DNA of 64,000 bases from Carnegiea gigantea (lineage: Eukaryota; Streptophyta; Magnoliopsida; Caryophyllales; Cactaceae): positions 124,001 through 188,000 of the forward strand of contig JAKOGI010001261.1 of assembly GCA_029747015.1 (NCBI GenBank), written 5' to 3'. Below are positions 54,304-63,952 of the stretch, piece by piece. The translations under genes were made by a program, and so were the position numbers. Under the pieces are notes generated by a model. The model worked only from the letters and a program-made list of their open reading frames with translations, had not been told where the DNA came from and did no database searches. The number at the start of each line of letters is the position of its first letter. Position 1 is the first letter of the stretch.

Positions 54304-55422
54304 TGATGGGGACCATCATGACCAAACTCCAAATGCACAACTAGCAACTCCACACACCCCCTCAAGCCCCAAGGAAGTCAAGAACATCCATGCCTTGGTC
54401 AAGGAAGTCATAGAGCATTCGGACAGAACATGGGCAGATTCAACCGGAAATTGGCCCGGGTTTGTGCATCTTTTGGGACTTGAAGGTGAGGGGATGAATG
54501 ACTGCCTTGCCCCCTCTCTTTAAGTTTAAGATGTTAGGAATCAAATAAAACAAGTTTCAAAGGATTTGGAGGTCGTTTGGTTAGTCAATCAGCAAGATCT
54601 TTCCAAGTGCGCAGGCTAGGTGCCAAAACAGCAGCATCCGAATTAAAGGGGAAATTGGCCCACCAACTTAAGTCCACTCTTTCTGAAATTTTGCAGCATG
54701 ACAGGGGACATAAATATTTATCAAGTCAAGGGTTCAAATCCCATCCAAAGCACCCCCTTGTGTTGGTTTTACCCAGCCAAAAGGACACACAAAACACCCC
54801 TTTAACCGGTTTATTCCTAGCCGGTACAAGTGGGCTGATTTCTTGGGTGTTGCTTCATCCACTTGCTGAGTTGATTGTTTTTTGCTGCATTTTAGGACCT
54901 TTGTAAGCTTGACACATCATTTGGGAGGCATCATGACCCCTAATGAAGTAGATTAAGCTAGTGGTGAGGTGTTAAGCCAGATGAGTGATGGATGTAATGT
55001 GTTTCCCTCTCCCAAATGTACTTGGCTTGGGTTTTGCTGCATGGGAAGGGGGGGAAACTCGGCCATCCTTGCTTAAAACCAGATGGCCCCTCATTTTGTA
55101 ACACAACTTGAATGAAATGCATTTGTGAGTTCTCAAACTCTCTCCACAAAAACTCCTAGTGTTATATCTTAAGTTTGGCAACTCAAGTGGGTCTCTAGGT
55201 CTCTTTCTCTCAACTAGAAGGTGATTAAATTCTGTAACTAGTTGATACAAAGAGATTGCCCAAGTGTTCTCCAAGGGTGGCTCCTCGGATTATCCCTTGA
55301 AGGTCACTTGACTATCCAAACCCTTGATTTTCTACTCCATTGTTGTTCTTCCTTCTTCTTGCCTTAAATTCCACTTTGAGGTTAAGTTGTGAGTGGTTCC
55401 TTCTCCTTACAACCTTCCATTA
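54304..55422 (+). repeat. 5' LTR of E2 (1119 bp)
   Basis: Starts TGATGG-GGA-CCATCA, a perfect small palindrome, and ends CCATTA where the family end is CCATCA (C to T). The first part encodes in one frame the tail ending PGFVHLLG (about 54450-54485). Confidence 0.93.
55200..55255 (+). promoter_or_regulatory. U5 hairpin of E2
   Basis: Outer stem TCTCTTT/AAAGAGA, inner stem TCAACTAG (55210-55217) with CTAGTTGA (55238-55245), and a 20-base loop beginning AAGGTGATT identical to the loop at 30446-30465 in H. Confidence 0.75.
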
Positions 55423-55425
55423 AAT

Positions 55426-55437
55426 TGGTATCAGAGC
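55426..55437 (+). other. Primer binding site of E2 (tRNA-iMet)
   Basis: TGGTATCAGAGC three bases after the LTR. Confidence 0.95.
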
Positions 55438-55552
55438 TTAGGCTATCTTTCTTGGCCAAGCTTCCTTGCCCAAACACATCCCAAACACCAAGCTCACAAA
55501 ACAGCCCAAAACACAACCCCCACAAAACTCAGCCGTGCCCAACCAAAAAGTT

Positions 55553-55661
55553 GGCACGGGCACACCGTGCCATATACGCACGACCGTGCCACCATTTCAG
55601 TCCAGACACCCATTGCCAGCAACTCAGCACGGTCAGGCCGTGCCCCCTAACACGACTGTGC
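55553..55661 (+). promoter_or_regulatory. GCACGG/CCGTGC hairpin cassettes in the E2 leader
   Basis: 55553-55590 (GGCACGG-GCACA-CCGTGCC, then GCACGACCGTGCC) and 55627-55661, between PBS and the gag ATG at 55709. Confidence 0.75.
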
Positions 55662-55708
55662 TAACCTCGCCCCGTCCCAAAACACTCTTTCTCCCTTCCA
55701 AAGCCAAA

Positions 55709-58700
55709 ATGTCTTCTAGCCTCACACCCGAGCAAGTGGCCGAGCAAGCCCTGAGGGAGAAAGCCGAGGTAGAAGCTCAACTAAAGTATCTCCAAAAGCA
55801 ACTAGGGCAACTTATGGAAGAGAAGAGGAGAGGGTTATGGAGTTCAAGGAGTCCAAGCAAGCATCAAGACTCGGATGACTCCGAGGGAAGCAACCCCATT
55901 AGTGACTCAAGTGAAGGGGAGCTTGCACCAAGGTCCCAACGACATCAAAGGTCCAGGGGACGAAGCTTTGGAGACTTTAAAGTCGACATTCCGGAGTTCG
56001 AAGGACAACTAGACCCAGACATCTTCCTTGATTGGCTTCAAACGGTGGAAAGGGTATTTGAATACAAGGACATTCCGGAAGGCAAAAAGGTAAAGCTAGT
56101 AGCCTTGAAACTTCGTAAGTATGCTTCCATATGGTGGTCTAATGTTGTGTCCAAGAGGGTGAGAAAGGGGAAGAGTAAGATAAAGACTTGGGAGCAAATG
56201 AAATCCAAACTTAAGGCCAAATTCTTACCCCCACACTATCTTCAAGACAATTTCCTTAAACTCCACCACCTCCGACAAGGTTCAAAGAGTGTAGAGGAGG
56301 ATACTAGGGACTTTGAACAACTTCTTCTAAAGTGTGATTTGAGGGAAGATGATTCCCAAACCTTGATTCGTTACTTGAGTGGGCTTGATGAACAAATTGC
56401 TCATGTAGTGGAGTTCCACCCCTACACCTCCCTTGATGAGTTGAGTGCTTTAGCTCACAAGGTAGAAAAACAAAAGAAGCTCAAAGGCAAGAACCCCATC
56501 TCTAAGCCTACCCCACGGCCTTATGGCTTTCAAAAGCCCCCATTCACTCCTCAAAAATCTTATCCACCCCCAAACCCGAAATCCCCTCAAACAGCCCTCC
56601 CACAAACTCCATCCAAGCCACCACCAAAACCCCCTAGCAAGGTTCGATGCTTTCGTTGTCAAGGTCATGGACATTACGCTTCCGAATGTCCAAACAAGAG
56701 AATGGTATCTCTAGCCGAATATCAAGAGTCCTTAGAGGAGCTAGAGGTTGAGGAAGAGAAGAATGGAGAAGAAAAGGAGGTGTACATGGCTGAAATGTTG
56801 GAAGAGGTAGAAGAGGGCCCGGATGAAAGGGAACTACTAGAGATTAGAAGGGCTTTAAGTGGGATTGCTACTCAAGACAACATGGAGCAAAGGGAGAGCA
56901 TCTTCCATACAAGGTGCACCGTGAGTGGCAAGGTGTGTTCTCTCATCATCGATGGGGGAAGTTGCGCTAATGTGACCTCAAAAACCATGGTGGACAAACT
57001 CAAGATTCCGGTCACACCTCACCCAAATCCTTACACCATTCAATGGCTCAACCAAGGTAAGGGTTTGCAAATTACTACTCGATGTTTGCTTACTTTTTCC
57101 ATTGGAAAGTCATATAAAGATGAGATATGGTGTGACATGTTCTTTTGGGCCGACCATGGCTCTTTGATAGAAGGGTGATGCATGATGGCAGAAAGAATAC
57201 CTACACCTTCACAAAAGACAACAAGAAAATCACCCTCACCCCCCTCAAGCCTAGCCCACAAAAGAACCCTCAAGACAATCCCAAGTTGGATGTCTTTCTC
57301 ACCACCTTACTCCACTCTCAACCCCATGAGTTCGAAGACTTTAAGGAGTGGATCCTCTTGGGCCAAGAACCGGCCAAGGTAAAGGAATCTCCCCATCCTT
57401 TACTTACCTCACTCCTACAAGCCTTTGCCCACGTCTTCCCACAAGAAATACCTCATGGCCTACCCCCCAAAAGATCCATCCAACATAAAATCGACCTCTT
57501 CCCAGGTGCCACCCTCCCAAATAGACCGGCCTACCGCATGAACCCTCAAGAGACACAAGAGGTTCAAAGACAAGTGGATGAGCTCCTAGCCAAGGGCTTG
57601 ATCCGCGAGAGCTTGAGTCCATGTGCCGTCCCGGCCCTACTTGTGCCCAAGAAAGATGGGAGCATGAGAATGTGCGTTGATAGTAGAGCTATCAACAAGA
57701 TCACCATCAAATACCGGTACCCAATCCCAAGGTTGGAGGATTTGCTAGATGAGCTTCATGGGGCCACTATATTCTCAAAGATTGATCTAAGAAGTGGCTA
57801 TTATCAAATACGAATCTTTGAAGGGGATGAATGGAAGACGGCTTTTAAAACTAAGGGTGGCCTATATGAGTGGCTTGTCATGCCCTTTGGTTTGACTAAT
57901 GCACCTAGCACATTCATGAGGTTAATGAACCAAGTTCTTAAGCCATTCCTTGGGAGATATGTCGTTGTGTATTTTGACAACATTTTGGTGTATAGTCGTG
58001 GAGAAGAAGAGCACTCCAAGCACTTGCATGATGTTTTAAGTGTCTTGGCACAAGAGCAACTTTATGGCAACCTAGAGAAGTGCCACTTCTTCACTCCTCA
58101 AGTGAAGTTCTTGGGGTATGTGGTGTCGGCCGAAGGCATCCAAGTGGATGAAGAGAAGATCAAGGCCATCCGTGAGTGGCCTACCCCCATGTCAATCCAA
58201 CAAGTCCGGAGTTTCCATGGTTTGGCTTCCTTTTATAGGAGGTTTGTGAGCAATTTTAGCTCAATTATGGCACCCATGACCGAGATCCTCAAGGCCAAGC
58301 ACTTTGAGTGGAATGAGAAGGCCCAACATGCCTTTGAAGAAATCAAGGAGAGGCTTACTAGTGCACCCATCCTTGCGCTACCTAGCTTTTCCAAAGTTTT
58401 TGAGGTAGAATGTGATGCGTCCGGTGTTGGCATTGGGGCCGTGTTGTCACAAGAGAAGAGGCCCATTGCTTATTTTAGCGAGAAGCTCAATGACGCCAAA
58501 AGGAAGTATTCTACATATGACAAGGAGTTCTATGCCTTAGTGAGGGCATTGGAACATTGGCGGCATTACTTGGTTGGAGGCGAGTTCATCCTCCATATGG
58601 ATCATCAAGCCTTGAAGTTCATCCAAGGACAACATAAGCTCAATCCACGACATGCCAAGTGGGTAGAGTTCTTGCAATCCTTTCACTTTGTGATCCACCA

Positions 58701-59971
58701 CAAATCCGGCCAAATGAACAAAGGGGCCGATGCATTGTCAAGTAGATATCTCTTGCTCTCTACTCTTGAATCCAAGGTACTTGGGTTTGAGTGCATCAAG
58801 GCTATGTATACCCAAGATGAAGATTTCAAGACCATTCTTGAAAAGTGTTCTAGCCGTGCCCACGGTCCTTTCCACCTAGAGGACGGATTCCTCTTCAAGG
58901 GAAACCGACTTTGCATTCCTAAATGTGGGTTTAGAGAGCTTTTGACCCAAGAACTCCATGGAGGAGCCCTAGCCGGCCATTTTGGAATTGAGAAGACATG
59001 CTCTATGCTCAAGGAACATTACTTTTGGCCCAAAATGTCAAGAGATGTGGAGCACTTCATCAAAAGATTCTCTACTTGCCAACTTGCTAAGGATCACATA
59101 CGGCCTCAAGGTCTTTACACCCCATTGCCGGTTCCCCAAGGGCCTTGGGAAGATGTTAGCTTGGACTTCATCACGGGGTTACCAAGGACTCAAAGGCACA
59201 AAGACTCTATCATGGTAGTGGTTGATCGATTCTCCAAGATGGCCCACTTTATAGCATGTCACACCACCTTTGATGCTTCACAAGTGGCCAATCATTACTT
59301 TAAAGAGATTGTGCGGTTACATGGAATACCAAGGAGTATAGTGTCCGATCGTGACACTAAGTTCTTGAGTCATTTTTGGCTCACATTATGGAGAAAGCTT
59401 GGTACTCACCTCAAATTCAGCACCTCATGCCATCCCCAAACGGACGGCCAAACCGAGGTAACAAACCGCACCTTGGGCACATTACTCCGGGTCTTGGTGA
59501 AGAAGAACATTAAAAGTTGGGATGAACTACTTTGCCATGCGGAGTTTGCATTCAACCGAGCCCCAAGCAAGGCCACGGGTCTCTCACCCTTCCAAGTTGT
59601 GTATGGCAACAACCCACGGACTCCCATTGATCTTGTTCCTATTCCTAATCCCACTAAATTTAGTTGGGAAGCCGAGAAGAGAGCAAAGGAGGTCCAAGAG
59701 CTTCATGCTAAGGTGAGAGAAAGGATTGAAAAGTTCAATGAGCAAGCTAAGTTCTATGCCAACATGAAGAGGAGAGAAGCTCATTTTCAACCCGGGGACC
59801 TAGTATGGGTCCATTTAAGGAAAGAAATATTCCCAAGCAAGCGGAAATCCAAGCTATTACCAAGATCGGATGGGCCATTTGAAGTCCTTGAGAAAATTGG
59901 CCCAAACGCATACAAGATAGACCTCTCCGGAGACTATGGGGTGTCCGCCACTTTCAATGTGGCTGATTTAA
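55709..59971 (+). pseudogene. E2 gag-pol polyprotein (deletion, lost catalytic residues, split by M2)
   Basis: Starts at ATG 55709 (MSSSLTPEQVAEQAL). The knuckle CFRCQGHGHYASEC and [13 protein letters not shown] are intact. Near 57139 a 22-base deletion relative to E1, between two CAT triplets, shifts the frame and ends it at 57178. The other frame then carries RT, RNase H and integrase to 59971. RT reads YFDN for YFDD (AAC at 57979-57981) and the integrase finger reads FSTC for CSTC (TTC at 59068-59070). The frame is cut by M2 after SATFNVADL and resumes at 63886 with SPYYDEEEEL. This copy cannot make active RT. Confidence 0.93.
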
Positions 59972-61127
59972 TGATGTATATGTGGGTGGGTAAGTGAACC
60001 AAATCAAACTCCAACTCAAAAGAAGCCAAATTGGAAAGAGAAATGAAAGATGGATGAGATGGATGAAGAACTTCACTACACAAGAAAAAGGGATAGAACA
60101 AGATCTTGTAATTGAGATAATCCTTCACGGAGCCACTCAATGACTTGACCTTGGCCTAATTCTCTTGTCTTAACCAAGGAATCACTCCAATTGGAAAAGG
60201 AAGAGAACCTAGAACACCACTTGAATTAGCCAAATTCAAGATATAGAACTAGGAATTTTTGAGACACAAATGAGAACCACTCTCAAAGGTGCTTGTATTA
60301 CTTTGGAAATCTCTTACAATGCTGAATGATTAGCTTCACATGCCCCTCCCCTTTTATAGACTCAGCAAAAGACAATCAAAAGACTCAAATAACTCCTAAC
60401 AATTAAAAACTAGCTAATGAAAAGTCTAAGAAAAATGAAAAGACACATCATAAAGGGGGTGGGGGAGGTTACAAGGAATATTCTAGGATTTTTGCAGCTG
60501 ATTACATCAATCTAGAAGCATCTAAAACGTGCACAATATCAGCCACACAAGTATATGTAACCGAAGACTCTTCATATTCCCAGCATTAATCCTTGCAATT
60601 GCCTCAACTTCAACAGAGCATAACTTCCAGAATACTCGGCCAAATCACGCGTTCTTGGGCTTGTTAGAAAGCCCTGGAAGTCTATTTTCCAGAATGGGCT
60701 CATTTGCTCAATTTGGATAAGCGGTTTGAAAGTTATGGCCCAAACAATGCACCTATCTCAGACTGGACTGGATCAGCACAACGTATCTTTGAGTGATATT
60801 TTGCCCAATCAAATGATGTCCAAATTAAACAAACTTGGGCTTATTTGAAAGATGAAATCTTAAACTTCAAAATCACATGGGCCCTCAAGTTGTGGGTCCA
60901 CTTGAGCTTGTCCAAAAGTGGTCACAAAAATCGGGTTCCGCAGGGATGAATTCGGCACCAAATTTCTAGCAAAGTTTAACCTCTTTTTGACCTCTCCATA
61001 GTGTCGCGAGTCTTTGAACTCACTTAAGAAGACCAAATAAGCACACTTCCAAGCATGATCTTCTTTGACCCTTTTCTTCTTTGAAATTGGACTTGAATAA
61101 AAATGATGCATATGGAAATATGCATCA
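59972..61127 (-). repeat. 3' LTR of M2 (1156 bp)
   Basis: Minus-strand start is the palindrome at 61104-61127; end is ATATACATCA at 59972. TATAAAAG (minus) at 60351-60358. Confidence 0.95.
60351..60358 (-). promoter_or_regulatory. TATA box of the M2 3' LTR
   Basis: TATAAAAG on minus; the 5' LTR copy is at 63104-63111. Confidence 0.6.
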
Positions 61128-62446
61128 TACTCCCCGGGTTGTTTTGAGTTTGTCCTCAAACTCAAAGGGTTGGCAAGCTTCTCATGAAGGGAGGCATGCT
61201 TATGAAATGGGAGCTCTTGTAGGAAGTGGTCAAAGGGCATCACCTCTAGAGAGATATAGAAGAGGGTGAGGGGAGGATGATAAAACGGGTCATATCTGGT
61301 GAGGAGAAGAGGCGGAAGTGGGAAATCTTCTTTGGGGGCAAGGGTTTGGGAAGGATGAATGAGGGTTAAGGCTTGTCGGTCCTTTTGTGGTTTGAGGGGT
61401 TGGGAAGGTTGAATGGGGGTTAAGGTGAATTCTTCTTGGGTCAAGAGTTGCTCAACTTCTTCAATAACCCCACATGCCTCCAACTCGGGTGCTTGGAGTT
61501 CGGTAGGGCGTACTTCTTGAATCAAGAGTTGTTCAAACTCTTCAGCAACCATACAAGGCTTCATCACTTCAAGGTCTTTGACTACATGCTCTTCAATTCT
61601 TGGGGTTATGCTCAAATTCACCTCATTATCTTCTTGGCACCCTTCTTGGGTGAAGGATTGCTCAATTTCTTGCACAATCTCTTCTTGCTTCAACTCGGAT
61701 CTTTGGGCCTCAAGTTCAAAGGTCTCTTCATCTTTGTTTGGCTTTTGAGAAACCTTCTCTAAGGGAAGTATTTCTTCTTTTTCAACCTTGAGTTCAATTT
61801 CTTCTTCAAGGCTTTCCTCCTGATCGTTCTCTTCTTTTTCTTCCTCCATGGCTTCTTCCCATTCGACGATGGTGATGAATTCCTTGTTGGGGCAGTCCGA
61901 GAGTGCATGACCAAAGCCTTGACACTTAGAACACCTCCTAAGGTTCAAAGGGTCGGGGTTAGGTCGATCTGCAAGGGCTTGGCTTGTTGGTGGAGTTTGC
62001 TTCTTTTGTGGAGTGGAAGGGGCTAAAAATGTAGGTTGAGGGGATGGAATTGAGCTTCCCTTGTTGAAAGAGAGGTTTTTAGAAGAGGAATCAAAGTTGT
62101 TTACCTCAAAGGAAAGTAAAGGATGGTTGTGTAAGTAAGAGATTGGAGCAAAAGCATCGATTAATTTTCCTCTCAACTTGTCCCACGTTTTGATCTTACT
62201 TTTTCCTCTTTTCTGCCTCTTATACTTGTACTTTTCCCACCATTCAAGAGCATGGCCTCGGAGCTTATCGATAATCACTTTAAACTTCTCTTGCTCTTCA
62301 ATGTTGTAGCGAGCAAAGACTTGGTCCACCTTGGAAATCCAGTAAGGAAAATCTTCCTTTTGGCCACGAAACTTTGGAGTTTCAAGGATGACCATCTCCT
62401 TTTCAATCAAAGCAATCTCTTTTCTCAAGTTCCCAAGAGAAATCAT
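60860..62446 (-). CDS. M2 Gag-like protein with long acidic region and LTR-encoded tail (528 aa)
   Basis: I chose the ATG at 62446 (MISLGNLRKEIAL), after the leader cassettes; the frame is open further upstream, but that part is leader. Residues 1-110 resemble the compact gag core (FRGQKEDFPYWISKVDQVF, HALEWWEKYK). The knuckle CSKCQGFGHALSDC lies near 185. About 250 residues follow, rich in Glu and Gln, with repeated (V)EEVEQLLTQE-type motifs not found in gag-pol elements. The end reads LRTNSKQPGEYDAYF across the purine tract and continues about 89 codons into the LTR. The knuckle implies RNA binding. The acidic region's role is unknown. Confidence 0.88.
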   Translation of the reverse strand: MISLGNLRKEIALIEKEMVILETPKFRGQKEDFPYWISKVDQVFARYNIEEQEKFKVIIDKLRGHALEWWEKYKYKRQKRGKSKIKTWDKLRGKLIDAFAPISYLHNHPLLSFEVNNFDSSSKNLSFNKGSSIPSPQPTFLAPSTPQKKQTPPTSQALADRPNPDPLNLRRCSKCQGFGHALSDCPNKEFITIVEWEEAMEEEKEENDQEESLEEEIELKVEKEEILPLEKVSQKPNKDEETFELEAQRSELKQEEIVQEIEQSFTQEGCQEDNEVNLSITPRIEEHVVKDLEVMKPCMVAEEFEQLLIQEVRPTELQAPELEACGVIEEVEQLLTQEEFTLTPIQPSQPLKPQKDRQALTLIHPSQTLAPKEDFPLPPLLLTRYDPFYHPPLTLFYISLEVMPFDHFLQELPFHKHASLHEKLANPLSLRTNSKQPGEYDAYFHMHHFYSSPISKKKRVKEDHAWKCAYLVFLSEFKDSRHYGEVKKRLNFARNLVPNSSLRNPIFVTTFGQAQVDPQLEGPCDFEV

Positions 62447-62490
62447 GATGGATGAATGCGTTGAAGGAAGAGTATGCAGCAGAGAAAGTA

Positions 62491-62597
62491 GCACGGTCGT
62501 GCAATGGGGCACGGTCAGGCCGTGCTTTGCTTCGGCTTGAGGAAATGCAGAAAAGTAGAGTGGCCCGGTCGTGCTTGGCGGCACGGGGGCACCGTGC
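62491..62597 (-). promoter_or_regulatory. GCACGG/CCGTGC hairpin cassettes in the M2 leader
   Basis: 62491-62525 and 62562-62597, matching the second and third cassettes of the A leader; one has a C for A change (GGCCCGG). Confidence 0.75.
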
Positions 62598-62711
62598 TGC
62601 TTCTCTGGTCTTCGAGACTCGGATTGCCGGTTTGTGCCTCTTTTTGTTTTTTTTTGTATTTTGGCTTTTTGGGATGTATGTGGGTGTGATGTGGGTCACT
62701 TAAGAACCTTG

Positions 62712-62723
62712 GCTCTGATACCA
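62712..62723 (-). other. Primer binding site of M2 (tRNA-iMet)
   Basis: TGGTATCAGAGC on minus, two bases from the LTR. Confidence 0.95.
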
Positions 62724-62725
62724 AT

Positions 62726-63880
62726 TGATGTATATGTGGGTGGGTAAGTGAACCAAATCAAACTCCAACTCAAAAGAAGCCAAATTGGAAAGAGAAATGA
62801 AAGATGGATGAGATGGATGAAGAACTTCACTACACAAGAAAAAGGGATAGAACAAGATCTTGTAATTGAGATAATCCTTCACGGAGCCACTCAATGACTT
62901 GACCTTGGGCTAATTCTCTTGTCTTAACCAAGGAATCACTCCAATTGGAAAAGATAGAGAACCTAGAACACCACTTGAATTAGCCAAATTCAAGATATAG
63001 AACTAGGAATTTTGAGACACAAATGAGAATCACTCTCAAAGGTGCTTGTATTACTTTGGAAATCTCTTACAATGCTGAATGATTAGCTTCACATGCCCCT
63101 CCCCTTTTATAGACTCAGCAAAAGACAATCAAAAGACTCAAATAACTCCTAACAATTAAAACTAGCTAATGAAAAGTCTAAGAAAAATGAAAAGACACAT
63201 CATAAAAGGGGGTGGGGGAGGTTACAAGGAATATTCTAGGATTTTTGCAGCTGATTACATCAATCTAGAAGCATCTAAAACGTGCACAATATCAGCCACA
63301 CAAATATATGTAACCTAAGACTCTTCATATTCCCAGCATTAATCCTTGCAACTGCCTCAACTTCAACAGAGCATAACTTCCAGAATACTCGGCCAAATCA
63401 CGCGTTCTTGGGCTTGTTAGAAAGCCCTGGAAGTCTATTTTCCAGAATGGGCTCATTTGCTCAATTTGGATAAGCGGTTTGAAAGTTATGGCCCAAACAA
63501 TGCACCTATCTCAGACTGGACTGGATCAGCACCACGTATCTTTGAGTGATATTTTGCCCAATCAAATGATGTCCAAATTAAACAAACTTGGGCTTATTTG
63601 AAAGCTGAAATCTTAAAATTCAAAATCACATGGGCCCTCAAGTTGTGGGTCCACTTGAGCTTGTCCAAAAGTGGTCACAAAAATCGGGTTCCGCAGGGAT
63701 GAATTCGGCACCAAATTTCTAGCAAAGCTTAACCTCTTTTTGACCTCTCCACAGTGTCGTGAGTCTTTGAACTCACTTAAGAAGACCAAATAAGCACACT
63801 TCCAAGCATGATCTTATTTGACCCTTTTCTTCTTTGAAATTGGTCTTGAATAAAAATGATGCATATGGAAATATGCATCA
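62726..63880 (-). repeat. 5' LTR of M2 (1155 bp)
   Basis: Partner of 59972-61127; outer end adjoins TSD TTTAA. Confidence 0.95.
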
Positions 63881-63885
63881 TTTAA

Positions 63886-63952
63886 GCCCATACTATGATG
63901 AAGAAGAAGAATTACCGAGTTTGAGGTCAAACTCCATTCAAGCTGGGGGGAA
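63886..63952 (+). pseudogene. E2 polyprotein end after M2
   Basis: Continues SATFNVADL with SPYYDEEEELPSLR and then the purine tract AGCTGGGGGGAA. Reads in frame into the 3' LTR (NDGDHHDQTPNAQ) to the window edge. Confidence 0.85.

Larger units (their letters stand above)
59972..63880 (-). mobile_element. M2: complete gag-only LTR retrotransposon (3.9 kb) nested in E2 integrase
   Basis: 3909 bp flanked by TTTAA (59967-59971 and 63881-63885). LTRs are 59972-61127 (3') and 62726-63880 (5'), with about 18 differences by eye. PBS 62712-62723, leader cassettes, one open gag frame, and purine tract CCCGGGGAGTA. There is no PR, RT or IN. The leader matches element A, so A-type elements are the likely pol donor. 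Confidence 0.97.
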
